64,000 bases of DNA from Sipunculus nudus (taxonomy: Eukaryota > Annelida > Sipuncula > Golfingiida > Sipunculidae): assembly GCA_026874595.1 (NCBI GenBank), contig CM049313.1, positions 60,556,659-60,620,658 of the forward strand. Reading direction: 5' to 3'. Below, in pieces: positions 48,281 to 61,326 of the stretch. Position numbers and translations under genes: made by a program. Numbering within the stretch: position 1 is the first letter of the stretch; every line of letters begins with the position of its first letter. The notes beneath the pieces are model-generated. The model was not told the DNA's origin. It ran no database searches and was given only the letters and a program-made list of their open reading frames with translations.

Positions 48281-49614
48281 ACCAAGTTAACAGTCCACCA
48301 TTTCTGTATAATCATGGAGAAGGAAGAAAGTGATGAGCCAACCAACAACGCAGCTCACGGAGCCCAGCCAGCAGCAGAACCTGGGCCCCCTTCTGGGAAC
48401 AGCCAGGCTAATTTAAGTCCAAGTAACAGAGTGGCTAACCGTGTACGTCGCAGAGGTAATTCTCCTAATGTAAGTCCTAGTGGTCACAGAAATAGAGAAG
48501 CAAGGCACAGAAATAACAGTGGTGCCAATCAGAGGGCGGAGGATCAGGCACATAACTATAGAGCACAGGTGTATAATGGGCAAGCCAGTGAAGATGTGCA
48601 AGGTGCAGTGGGCGGAGCTTCCATTAATGATAGACAGGTCATGGTACCTCCCCCATCTGAGTCTCCACCACCACCACCAGCAGTTCAAATACAGCCCAAC
48701 CACCCTGCCCAGTACAACTGGCAGTCCACTAAAACTACCGTAAAAGAGAGGTTAGCTTTTATGTTTAATAATGAAGTAATGGCGGATGTGTTCTTTGTAG
48801 TTGGCAAAGGGGCCAATACTCAGAGAATTCCAGCCCACAAATTTGTCTTGTCGATTGGCAGCGCTGTCTTTGATGCCATGTTTAATGGCCAGATGGCTAC
48901 CACCTCTGATGAGGTAGAACTACCAGATGTTGAGCCCTGTGCATTTTTGGCATTACTCAAATTCTTATACTCTGATGAAGTACAGATAGGGCCAGAAACT
49001 GTTATGACAACTCTGTACACAGCCAAAAAATATGCTGTCCCAGCACTTGAGAATGCCTGTGTGGATTTTTTAAAGCGCAATGTTGGGGCTGACAATGCAT
49101 TCATGCTATTAACCCAGGCCCGTCTATTTGACGAGCCCCAACTGGCAGCATTGTGCCTGGAAACAATCGATAAAAATACGTCAGAGTCTTTACAAGCTGA
49201 AGGCTTCACAGACATCGACCTTGACACTCTGTGTGTCGTCTTAGAGAGAGACACTCTGGGTATCAGAGAAAGCAAACTCTTTTTGGCTGTGACTCGCTGG
49301 GCGGAAGCTGAATGTGTAAGACAGTCTCTTCAGGTGTCTTCTGAGAATAAACGACATGTTTTGGGGCGGGCGCTGGAACTTATACGCTTTCCGTTGATGA
49401 CAGTTGAAGAGTTTGCTATAGGACCTGCACAGTCTGGGATACTGACAGATCGGGAGGTTGTGCAATTATTCCTCCACTTTACGGTGAACCCTAAGCCGAG
49501 TGTGAACTTTTTGGATATACCAAGGTGTTGTTTGACGGGTAAAGAGCAGGTGGTATCACGTTTTTTGAGGATTGAGAGTAGATGGGGCTACAGTGGCACA
49601 AGTGACCGCATCAG
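48281..49614 (+). CDS. BTBD2: BTB-BACK protein of the BTBD1/BTBD2 type, first coding exon (gene continues beyond the window)
   Basis: Coding starts at ATG 48314 in good context (atcATGg), after an acceptor at 48279-48280, and runs 433 codons plus two bases to donor gtgagt at 49615. Residues 1-135 are a low-complexity Asn/Pro/Ser-rich arm with a proline run (118-122). YNWQSTK (134-140) begins the conserved part. The BTB/POZ domain spans about 150-250 ([49 protein letters not shown]). The BACK domain covers about 255-360 ([18 protein letters not shown]). The exon ends at [11 protein letters not shown], where the PHR domain should start. [20 protein letters not shown] and [12 protein letters not shown] separate it from BTBD3/BTBD6. 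By family knowledge it is a cytoplasmic cullin-3 substrate adaptor; mammalian BTBD1/2 bind topoisomerase I. The PHR exons are absent here. Confidence 0.93.
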
Positions 49615-52197
49615 GTGAGTTGGTTGTATGAGTTGGCTTCATTCTTAGCTCTGTAGCTTATTATGGTACCTTTTTGTGCTTTCATGATGATGAGCAGATT
49701 TGAGTACGGCATTTGTTGCCTATAATATCACAAGGTATATGGTCAGGTGATTCCTTTCCAATAAACCAGAGCTTTATTCAGCAGAAGATTAATCTGTGAA
49801 CTCAGATTTGAAAAATGTGGTGGTGGAAACATCCATTATATAACATCATTTGCTGGAAGTGGACAGCAAGGATAAAAGTATGGTGGTTGGCTTTATATTC
49901 ATGAGGCTAATATTTCACGATTTCTTCATTTTGGACATTTTTTGAGGGTTTCATTTTAGTGATTGCACCAGAACCTGAAAAACATACAGCAGTATTTGTA
50001 TTTATTATAAAATATTTATGAAAAAATCCCACAATACCTCATTCATTACAGTTACAGTTTTTATATTTTGACCTGTGTCCAATTGATATACATGTATCAA
50101 AATTCATTACCACATGTTTCACAACAATGACAGCGTGTTTATATTGGTTGCATGGTTTTGGTACCATAAACATGTTATAGGTTTCTGATTAATGGACCAT
50201 ATTTCAAGAGATATTATGACCCATTTGTTCAGATGCATCATCCTCTTTTTCATATTTATTAGTTGATAGGGCATTTTTTCCCTGGGGTTTCATATTCATG
50301 GTTACTTCCCATTCATGAATACTGCGAAATTAAAGCACATGTGATCAAAGAGGTAACCATAGTTAATGGAACTATAACACTTATCAGCCTTTATAATAAT
50401 AATCAGGGTTGGTTTTCTTCCAAAAGAAATGTATTTCTTCCAAAACATTCGAAGAAATTGGAGGAAATGGGGGTTTCTCCACTTTCTTTTGGAAGTATTG
50501 GATGAAAGTGGAATTAACCTATCCATGAACTCTATGCGACCTTAATCGCATATTCATTCAATGAATAATCATAAGCATGGGACTGACGAGCACCAATCAG
50601 GTGACCTTAAACAATGTAAAGCGTCAATCATCAGATGAAATAAAAAAATTAGCATTATTTGACAGAGCTCTGTCAAACAGAACACGTGTAGTCTGTAAAT
50701 ACTACCAGTACCTATGTCGGCATGTTTTCCATGATATTTTTTATACAAAGGAGACAGTATAAAAAGTTCTAGGCTATAGGTTGCACGATTCATTTCTCCG
50801 AGTGAATAATAATGTCTTACCTGGCACGTAATTCATATGAGACAAATAATCCAATATATTGCAAGAAACTTCATATATGACTGCGATATAGTAAACAATG
50901 GTCAGGTGATACCAGTTGATGACGTCAATCTATACGACGTCATGTGTCATTGACCTTTGTGACGTCACAGTTATGTTGTAAGAAGCTCTCGCTACCATGG
51001 GCATGGTAGACCTTCTGTGTAGGAGCATTTTGGGGGCTCATTATAATAATAAGTTAAAAGGGCGGAGCATTTAGGCAGTGATGGATTGGTCAATTATGTG
51101 GACAGTAAGAATGATAGTGTGATTTGCAAAAATGAAAACAGAAATTTGAACCATTTTTATTCTTTTTGAATAAAATAAAATGGTATGACCCTTAATCAGT
51201 GTACAGGAACAATGCTCTGATTAATCTAAATATTATTCTGTTAGTTTTATTCTAATAGTATTGCCAAAAATGCAAGTGATGGATTTGTATTCCAAATATT
51301 TAGTATGTAGTGTTGTATAGTATGTGTTGACATGAGAATATGTAACCAGTTCTAACCAAATTTGTCACTCAGCAATGTTACTTTTGTATGACAGAGAATT
51401 ACAGATTGATATTCATATACTACAATTTTCACTTCTTGCATCCTAACAGTCAAGTACATAGCTGCCAAGTCGCATGCAGTGCTACATACTAACTAACTAA
51501 TGATGAATCTAAATAGTATGCAAACTACACTTCCTACAAAATATAACACAATTAATAGCTTGCTTGTGTATGATTTAACAATATCCTGTGTGATATTACA
51601 CTATGATTGAATAGTGATCACCAGTTGAACTTATAACTCATTTAAATTTATGCATCTCACCATATAAGTTCTGTTGTTAATCACAGTGGAGTACAACCAG
51701 CACCTGTCAGCAATCTACATCTATGTTACCATGAAGCATGCAATAGCCAAACACCAATTTTGCAGCTCTGCAAACACCAAGTCTGTTCCTGAGCTTGTTG
51801 TGAATAATGCCAAAACTATAAAATACCTAGAATATGAGAAACCCTATATCTGTACATGAGTATCTGCTGGGTAATAATCTGTTATAACAAGGAGCAGTTT
51901 GACTGTTTGATTAGTATAGTGGATGAAACCCTGTTAATTATGCCATGGCTACCCCACACCCTGTCTCTCTGTGCAGTCAGGGGTAATTGGAGTGAAGCTG
52001 AACTTTTTTAGGTAATCACCTGGTAATCCTTGCATGATTCACTGGACTGAAACCTATTTCAATTGATTTTGAATTATGTCAAATAACTGACTATATATTA
52101 TATACGGTCCTTCATATCTGCCTATTTGTTTTAGTTGTGCAAGCTATTTCATGTATTATGGTAGTTGACATCCATGGCCACAATCACATCTAACTTG
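49615..52197 (+). other. BTBD intron (presumed), first part
   Basis: Starts with donor gtgagt. No PHR-domain exon and no other coding segment were found. A small inverted repeat of cttccaaaagaaa occurs at about 50418-50493. Confidence 0.5.
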
Positions 52198-54588
52198 TTA
52201 GCTCAGCTGACTTTCAGTCATGCTGGGCTATAGCGATGGGTCCGGCCGGCCACAGGGCACAAATCGTAACCGTAGGGGCTAGGGCCATGAACCCTATGCA
52301 GTCTTAGAGGTTATAAAAAGATCTCCTTGCAAACCTGAAATTAGGTCACTGCGACCTATATTCTCGAAGTTATTGGGTGTGTTTGCACCCCCCAGAAATA
52401 ACTCTTTGAGACAAAATTTTCATCCCAAACCTTCCATCTTTCACATACAGCTCACCTACCAACAGGGGAAGAACCATAATTTTTTTTAGGTCAAAAGGTC
52501 AAAGGTCAAGGTCACAGGAGCCTCTTCTTTGAAAAGCCTGTGGATGCATTTTAAGCCAACCCTTTCATCCCAATTCTTTGATTTTTCACATATAGCTAAC
52601 CTACTAAGTTGGAGAAGAATCCTATAGATTTTGAGGTCACAAGGTCAAAGGTCAGGGTCACAGGATCCACTTCTTTGAAAAGGTTGTGGACACATTTCAA
52701 GCTAGACTTTTCATTCCAAACCTTTCAGCACTGATATCGCTTCTCTGCCAACAGGGGAAAAGACCTGTTGATTTTGAGGTCAAAGGTCAAATTCACAGCA
52801 CCCACTTCTTGCGTGGAGTCATTTTCAGGCAAACTTTTCAATCTGTACCTTCCATCTGTCATATATGGCTTACCTACCAATAAGGGAAGAAGCCTATTGA
52901 TGTTGAGGTCAAAAAGTCAAAGGTCAAGGTCACAATATTTAATTGTTCTAAATGCTTGTGAGCATATTTCAAGTGTAACTGTTCAACCCAAACCTTCAGT
53001 CTTTCACATATGCCACATCTATGCATCACTCAGTTTGACTCAAACTTCATATTTATGGGTCTTTTTGCTTGAATAAATAACTTATTGATTTTGGGGTCAG
53101 CTGGTCAGCAGGTTAAAGGTTGCAGGTCAAAGTTATTCACCCATTGTTGCCAAGTAATTACACCAGATTTAAGTGGTTTGTAGTTACCCATCATTTAGAG
53201 AGAATCCAGTTGATATATGGGCAAAAGGCCAAGGTCATAGGTCAGGGATGTTCACAATTACTTATTTTATAGACCATCTCAATTTTTCTTGTATATATAA
53301 CCATCCCACTCCAGCTGGTACATCTCCCTGTGTGGCTGTAATTGTGAGTGACACTGGTGACATATGACTCCCTTTTGTATCAGCCTATTAAGTGATAAGG
53401 CTCAGTGATAAGTACCTCTTTACTTCATAACAAAAACACTGTTGTCAGAATGCTTCAGCCAGGCATTAAGACTATGAGAGTATAGTATTAAGGTTTAGCT
53501 ACTGATTTATAAGATGATGGGAACATTTTGCAGTTTATTTTATGGAATCCTAGCAATAAACTTAGTTTCCTAGATATCTGAATATTTTAATATATATCAC
53601 CACATATAAAAGCAAGTGTTTGTTCTCATAATATGTGGATGTGTACCTTGATTTAGGATGGCTTTTTGTTTTATTTCAAGACTCATAGTCATGCTTTCTG
53701 CATTTCTTTTCTTTCAGGTTTGGCAGTTTACCTACCCTGCTGACCCCATTGAAAAGCAGAGTGATAATAAAAAATATTGGACTTACACTTTTTACAATTG
53801 CATATCTATAAATCTGATATGAGGGCCTGGACATGCCATTTGAATTATTTTGGGCATGCATTACTGGATAATTTGCCCCAAGTTTGGTCTCTTATTGGAG
53901 AACGTGGGATATCAAATGTCATACTTGTCAGAAATCCATTATGTCTGCTAGTTAGCCACCTTAGAAATTCTTTCTTCAGTGCAGTTTCAGTAATTTTTCT
54001 TTAATGTTTGGTCCCATTTAGAGAATGTTTGTTGTCTGATTTCAGACTTGTCAGAAGTCCAATATGGCCACCAGGCAACCATCTTTTAATTCCTTTTGAT
54101 CATATTATCTCAAGAACAGTTAAAGTGAATGCAGTTGGATGTATATTTATGTAATCTTGTAAAGTATTGGGTCAAATATTTCTGAATAAATATTACCATC
54201 ATTTATAAAAGTGCAGTACAGTTGGCTAGTATTGAATAAAAATTCATACAGAAGCACCTGTTTCTCAATAATTCTTGCATGTATTTCCTTGATTTTTGCT
54301 ATATATTTCGATCTTATATTTGCCCTTTGTGGTGTTCCTTTGAGACTGACAGGTTTCAAGCAAGCTGTTGGAATAGTTCCTGATAGCTTAACAATCATGC
54401 ATTTTCCTCAGACCATCAATTCACTGTGTTTTAACCAGACATAGGTGATATATATTTCTGTTGTCATAGAAAATTTCCAACAAATTGGCAAATTGATTCT
54501 TCAAAATTTGACTGAGCGTTGTGAATCTCAGCCCATGATGTCACAGGTCATGCTTGGCAGCTGAGCGTCATGACCCATGGGTCACTTG
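52198..54588 (+). mobile_element. hairpin-ended non-autonomous repeat, element B (about 2.4 kb)
   Basis: Begins ttagctcagctgac with the same hairpin as element A (TGACT-TTC-AGTCA core, compensated loop) and ends cagctgagcgtcatgaccca then tgggtcacttg. The interior is different: about 140-bp imperfect tandem units from roughly 52420 to 53230, each carrying aggtcaaaggtca-type clusters. No coding capacity recognised. Confidence 0.55.
52420..53230 (+). repeat. imperfect tandem repeat, about 140-bp units with AGGTCA clusters
   Basis: Five or six diverged units share the order aggtcaaaggtcaaggtcac, cttctttgaaaag, catttcaagc, ttcacatatagc and ggggaagaa. At 52488-52514 four AGGTCA half-sites stand in direct orientation with spacings of 2, 1 and 0. 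Confidence 0.7.
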
Positions 54589-56486
54589 TTAGCTCAGCTG
54601 ACTATAAGTCATCTGAGCTTTAGTCGTGGTCCATTGTCCGTCGTCCGTCCGTCTGTCCGTCCGTCCGTCCGTAGATGTGGCACGTTTTGAAACCGTAAGA
54701 CCTAGGAATCCAAAATTCAGCATAATGTTAGATGTCCCCAAGATCTCCTACCAAGCCGAAAACTGGGTCTTTGCGACTTCGTTCCTTTGAGAAATTAAGG
54801 AAAAACCTCAATTTTTTATTAAAATCCTATTTTCACACTTCAGGACTGCCTAATATCAAAACCACTCATCTGTTTTTCCTCATATTTACCATAAATATTC
54901 TTCTATATAGTTCCTATGTACATGCCAGAAATTAAGTCTGTTAAGTATAAATTCTTTAAGTTATTGGCCCAAACATAATGGACTTTGTAAAAAATCAGGA
55001 AAAATATTAACTCACTTAAAATGAAAAATTTTGAAACTAGAGTCTATTTTCCCAAGTATATAACTATGTTTAATTAAAATTCAATTGTTTACCCAAAATT
55101 AGATCTGAATTTTGTAAATTTTTTAAGTAATTAGCATAAAAATAAAATCAGTACCTTAAATTTTGCCAAACTTTGATCATGGCACGTTTTTTTCCTGTAA
55201 GTACCATTGATTTAATTTTCACAGCATGTAAACATAAATATTTAATTTGTTTAAATCTGAAATTTGGAAGTATAAGCTTGAAAATTAAGCTAGTTATTGA
55301 CTTTTTTCTTGAGGTTCTCTTGTAGTCATTTGCTTTGATTACAGATTACAGATGCAGGGTCCCACTCCAGGTCACTGGAAGTCAGCTATGCCAGGGTTTC
55401 TGATTTGTTACAGTCACTGGGGGAGATCCCCTGCTGTTACAGGTGTACAGTTATTCTCATATCACCACCCAAATCACCCCCCCCCCCCCCCCCCCCCCCG
55501 CAAACCCAACCCACCAAGTGTTATGCAGTATTGTTATTGTTTTCACTGTATCTCCTTAATTGTTATGCTGTTTCCACTCTGATATGCAAAAACTTTCCTT
55601 GAAAAAGTAATTCAAGGTGTAATCCAGAAGATGCAATATTGTGTAATGTAGCATTTTTAAAGAAATCATTTTTCTTTTAAATGATTTTACCAATCATAAT
55701 GGAACCCATCAGTATGCTTAAATTATGATAAAATATGAAGCACATTATAGATAAATAAAGACACATTAAAAATTGTGAAATCTAAATCAAGTATTGTTTT
55801 TAGATATTTATTGTTTTGCAGATTTTAAAGATATATATTTGTTGTAAAAAATAAATAAACATTTGTATGCATGATGTGGTGTTATCTGACAAGATTGAGA
55901 TTTATGATGATGCAGTTGAGAATTATGAATCAACTTTTATATTCAGATATATATGTTATATTGAAAATGTATAGAAATATAAACTTAAATAAAAAAAAAA
56001 TGATAAAAAAATGAGGATTTATTACAAACATTTGTTCATTATTTTCCTGCATCAACAGAATTTGAGATCAGGCTCTGTTTGCCATGTTTTATGTTGTTAA
56101 TTAGTTATATTTCAACTATACATTTCATAAAAAAACATATATTTAATAATATATATTATACAAAAAAAAGATTCCATTGAACAAATGTGTAAACTACTGA
56201 AATGTCAACAGTTAATCGAAAAGCCAACTAATGATCATGGTAATTGTACAGATCATTTGTTCACAAACTGCTCACATGCTTCAGTTTCAACATTAGGAAA
56301 CACAAGGTCAGGTCACAAAATATTATTTGCAACAATTTCTTGCTCATCAATACAAACCAATCATATAAACCAACCATGGCCTTTATTACCTCTTCCTCTT
56401 ACACTTTATCTCCATTTGATATTATTTTAGATTTTTACCTTCAAGGTTAACGTCAGCTGAGCACAGTGACCCATAGGTCCCTTGTT
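54589..56486 (+). mobile_element. hairpin-ended non-autonomous repeat, element C (about 1.9 kb)
   Basis: Starts immediately after element B with no spacer, with the hairpin at 54590-54620 and a gtccgtccg run. Its first kilobase follows element A closely, including atgtggcacgttttgaaacc and gatctcctaccaagccgaaa. It ends cagctgagcacagtgaccca then taggtcccttgtt. A poly-C run lies at 55478-55499. Non-coding. Confidence 0.6.
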
Positions 56487-58331
56487 TTTATAATCATGAT
56501 GGCAGTTAGGGGAGGAATACCTGTATGATTGTTTACTACATTAGCTAATTAATACTAACCCCTAATAAATGAGGTTTCTGAGACTATCCATGGTGCTAAC
56601 AACAATAACATAGCAAATTTTAGTTTCATCTCATCTGACATGATACATCATGTAACATTGATGGGACTGATCATTTAAGATAAACTAAGAAAACTGGAAG
56701 GAGTGGTTAATAACTTGTTTAATAAGTTTTACATGTTTGTTAGCAAATTGTTGAAACATGCTTAAAAAAAACACTGTAGGCAGATGCGACTATTAATTCT
56801 ATATTTCCAAGGAAATCCTGGGAATTCATACTGCTCTGAAAATATAGGTCTGCTTTTCCCCAGGAAATTGACAGCCCTTGTGTTTGTGGGATGTGTTTCC
56901 CAGCACTTGCAGTGCTTTATGTTTACTTGTACTAGCTTATTAAAAGAAACATGGCTTCAGGGATATGCCAAAGATAGGTGCCAGTAATTATTATCATGTG
57001 TGTATTACATAAATTTACAAACATAGATACCTGTTTCCTCAGTCTGAATTAAAAAAACAGATGGGAGTCCTAACTCTCATACACTGGGTTAGCCTGAGAA
57101 GCCAGGGCTTTTGACTCATTGGACCCATATTTATTTACCTAGAAACCTTGTATTGCCATGGCAGTTTAACCCAGATGGCATACCTGTTCTTTTGATTTCA
57201 TGTGTGAATGTGTCTCCTGGTCCCCCTGTAAAAAAATAATCATAAATAACAGGGACCTGCTCAGTTCATGTAAGCCTCCTTGGAGAGCATGTGCTTCTTC
57301 GTATTCCATTCACCCTGAGTTATAGGAACTGTTATCTGTAGGCTTGTGTTTTTGATAACACTGACCAAGGCTAATGCAAAGCTTATCATCCAAAGGTAAT
57401 GGTTAATTCCAAAAAGAGGGGCTGCCAAGCTGCATGTACAGTCTTGGTTTTATGTAATGGCAAAAGTTATTTCAGGGGCCTGCAGGTTAAATTAGCTTCC
57501 CTAAGAGTGAATGCTGACAACATATGGCACTTTTAATTTATCCAAATTAATAATATATCATAATACCATCTCCTTAAAAAGGAGGAATTTGAGAAATTGT
57601 AATTGATAATTGACAGGTTTGCTGTAAATAAATCTCCTTCCTTCTTTTACGGCAAAGTGATAGGTGAAAGTCACAAAAAGAAATAATTAAAAAATTGTAA
57701 TAGACTTAAATATAAGTTTATAGCTATATCTTACTAATTTTTTTTATTGTTATCTGGTCTTCTGGCATAGAATGATAGATCATTCAGTCAACCACCAGGT
57801 TGTTGCCCTTCACACCAGTCTCTGAGGTGAAGGTGTTTGAAATGCTACTGAATGCCTTGCTCCTTATTTCCCCTTAAATGATTAGATTATCAATGTTATA
57901 AAAGCAAGGGTACAACTTAGCAATAATGGGAAATCAGCTTTGGAGTGTACGACCTTGAAACTATGTCAAGGTCCAAAATAAATATCAGGTGAAAATCTGT
58001 GATCTGTAACTAATATTTGTCCAAAGGTCAGTTTTGTAAATCAGCCAATATTTGAGATCATGCGCAAACACAGGCAGAAGAACAACATTTTTTAACAGTG
58101 GTTTTGCAGTTTGCTCTCTTGGGACCTTAGAAAGTCAACCAATAAAATTGACCCAAATTTTAATGTAAAAATAAACTTGTAACCCATATAAGCCCCCCCC
58201 CCCCCCCCACAACCAAAGGCTTAATAAAGGGCTATTGTCTAAATATTATTTGTGCAACTGCTTCCCAGGATTTGTGAATCCAATATAAATGATATAACTA
58301 ATGCTTAGAGGCACAATGTGACTCATGAGTA
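56487..58331 (+). other. BTBD intron (presumed), no gene seen
   Basis: No recognisable exon or element. Poly-C tract at 58195-58208. Confidence 0.4.
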
Positions 58332-60330
58332 CCGTAAAAGTCGTTGCAGAAGTCGCGACTTGTACTAGGAAATCGAATTCTAAAAACTAGAATTTTCTAG
58401 CAAAGTCGGGGTGCGACTTGTAATACGTATTTATCCCGTTTCAGTCAGCTTTCCCGGTACATGGAACGACGTCAGTTGAGCGATAATATGCGATACCTTT
58501 AACCAGTGCTTTGTGAAACGTCTTTCCCCAATAATTTACACTTTTAACCATCTCTTATGGCCTAAATTTCTGGACTGACGGAATTTTCATTTTATTAACA
58601 TTAAATGCAAATTTTGAATTTGCCCAGTTCAAGGCCTACCCGTTGTGACAAGTCGCAATTCAAGTGACACTTCCTAATCTGCGTTACTGTTATATCATGA
58701 GCCAATTTGACACATATGCCAGTCTGCCGCTCTTTGATGTACATTTTCTATCCCTTTAACTATATGGGTATGCGTGTCGTTATGAAAAACTCGCGGTTCC
58801 ATATCCGTTTATGCTTGTAAAGTTGCGTGTCATTCAAGTTTGATCCACTACAGACACGTCGTGAATTCTTTTGCCTGCCCGGTTGATCGCTGAATACCAG
58901 CTGACTTTTGAAGCCGTGTAGCGGAAGTTCAAGCCCCGGGTCACCCGTGCAATGACCTTTACATCCCCACGTCAGCTAAGCCTTCCGTGACTGATATCCA
59001 CAGTTAAAAACTCTCATATTAAGAACCATTACTTCACTGTCACCATCTCGTGGTTTAGAAGCGTTTTGGATATCAATGTTATAACGTTTCACGTGAGCTG
59101 CAAATATACGATTTGCTTCGTGTGTTACCCGTGTCTCTTTCAGGACGATCGTATGCCCGGTCAACAATATGGCGGCACGCATGCATTACGGTCAATCGTG
59201 CGTTGACGTATTCGTGATTTTTTTTTAAATGAAGACACATTAATCAATACAATAAAATAACAAACACCATACAGGTATATATGTTTTTTACTTAAAATGC
59301 CACATACGTACCTAAATTCCACCGGAACCGGCATCGTTTGGTGTCATGACGGATCTAGTTCAACGAGGCTGAGTTTGCCATACATCCAAGCAATTTGAAT
59401 ATAATCACTGATAACGATGGAAATAGGGTTTTCGAGATAAAAAAAAATCATTAGTCTCAGTTAACATAATACCTGTAAATTCAATTATGTGTATTTAAAA
59501 TAACTGACCGGTCAATAAAGCGTTCATCATCCCCTTGTTGACTGACATATGATCAGTGATTTCAGTAATACCAGTATGTGCCGCGTCTAGATGGTAAGTT
59601 GTAACAATTAATTCAAGGGTTACTAAATTCAGTTTTAGAGCCCATTTCAGAAATTAGGTGAAAAAATTCAAACTCAATTATTCTTTCCATCTTTCAGTTG
59701 TCTTAAGTCAGTTAAAATCATGCCCAATGTGACGGATTGGGACTCGTCACGCGTACGCAAACTAATCAGTGTAATGAATCCATCCTACGTTTGACGATCT
59801 TTAACGATTTAAAAAGTTGCTCGATTGTGATAGTATTTTGCCTCAGACTCTTTTAGATTATTAATACAGTCATTTCACTTGATATTTGCATTCTAATGAT
59901 ACTAAACCTAGTAAGAAACGGCAACAATGACATCGTTTCACAGCACAAAATGTTATCCGACGCAGCTGACTTTGGCACTGTACAAATCTTGCATGACAAT
60001 TGAACCTCGACTTTATATGTTAAGATTCTGTTGTTATTCCTTTAATATAAGCATTGTATTAAAGCTGTCCAATTATTTTTATGTTTAAATGGTTTATCTA
60101 GTTTATAAACCACATAAGTACTATGGGGACGTTGGTTGTAGTCTTGCATCGCAAGGAATGATACTCAAATTCCATATGTATCAGGTGGTTGGGACGCCTC
60201 TGAAGTCTGGGTGCGACCTATATAATGGACTTTTCCTGAAACTAAACTTGAACGGCTATTCCCCAGGGGGTTCCTAAAAGTCAGGGTGCGACTTGTAATA
60301 AGGATGCGACTTCTGCAACGACTTTTACGG
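58332..60330. mobile_element. 1999-bp Tc/mariner-like non-autonomous element with perfect 25-bp TIRs
   Basis: ccgtaaaagtcgttgcagaa extends to 25 bp at 58332-58356 and recurs exactly in inverse at 60306-60330. Both ends are flanked by TA (58330-58331 and 60331-60332), the Tc1/mariner target duplication. Just inside each end, ggtgcgacttgtaata occurs in direct orientation (near 58410 and 60285), possible transposase-binding sites. The identical TIRs imply recent mobility. No transposase is encoded. The only notable frame is a 68-residue minus-strand one at 58976-59182, unrecognised. Confidence 0.8.
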
Positions 60331-60332
60331 TA

Positions 60333-61032
60333 TATCATTCACTGTTCTTCTCCATGTCCAGATAAAGGGTTGCTCCAATTAAAAGTTGTCAAGTCATCAG
60401 CTGAAATGGCAGTTCAGCCAAAGCAGTCAGTTCCAGTAAGACAAGATGGACTTGCTTATAAACCAGGGTGTCCTGGTTACAGGGATGTGTAAAGTTGTTT
60501 TTACTTTTTTGCCACCAGATGACCCATTTATCTGCCTTCTGAATTGACAAGAATTCTTCACCTGGCCTAGATGTGTACACTGATTATAGGTTATGGTTTC
60601 ATCATATTATGTCAGAACATCTCCAGAATGTCTATAATAGCTTTGTCTAATTCAAATCCGGTGGCACCACCTACAGTTGCCTTTGCATTGCATTCATCTG
60701 TGCTAATAACTCAAGAGTAATTGATGTATCTGCCTGAAACTCTGAATGTCCATGCATACATCTTCAATGGCTTTTTTGTATACAAGACTGGTGGCACCAC
60801 CTACAATCATTTTTGCATGGTGTACATCCATGCCAGTATCTAAGGAGTGATGTACATGTACTTGCTTGTGCTTGTACTCATGTTCAAAATTTTAAGGAGT
60901 TGCTTTGTACATGTACATTTTTGGTACAGATGTGCTTGAAAAGTGGTCAAGCTTGTTATCAGGGAAGCATTATATCTAATTTATATCCCATTGCACAGCC
61001 TATAGGCCTTGTTTATATTTATATACAAAACA

Positions 61033-61095
<63 letters not shown>
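60333..61095 (+). other. BTBD intron (presumed) with a diverged two-unit direct repeat
   Basis: ggtggcaccacctaca occurs near 60660 and again near 60790, each followed by similar text for about 65 bp. The last part is a long AT microsatellite, about 61038-61095. No gene seen. Confidence 0.5.
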
Positions 61096-61098
<3 letters not shown>

Positions 61099-61281
61099 TG
61101 AAACCTCGTTGTGTGTCAAACTCAAACGTTTAAGTTGATTACCCTACTTATGTTGAAGTTACAGGCTTGATTCCAGACAACTCTAGTTACATTATTACTA
61201 AATAAAACCCGCTTGTGTCAAACCTCAGATGTGTCCAAGTTTTCTGAGGGTGCCTTTGACTTCGACACAACAAGGTTTCAC

Positions 61282-61285
<4 letters not shown>
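61096..61285. mobile_element. MITE with cagtgaaacctcgttgtgt ends (pogo/Tigger-like)
   Basis: Left end TA-cagtgaaacctcgttgtgt. The right end, inverted, reads gtgaaaccttgttgtgtcga. About 190 bp, inserted in an AT microsatellite, non-coding. Confidence 0.6.

Positions 61286-61326
<41 letters not shown>

Noticed and set aside
53713-53760. Possible BTBD second exon after ctttcag
   Set aside because: The acceptor is good, but the following frame does not read like the PHR domain and lies within the repeat element B.
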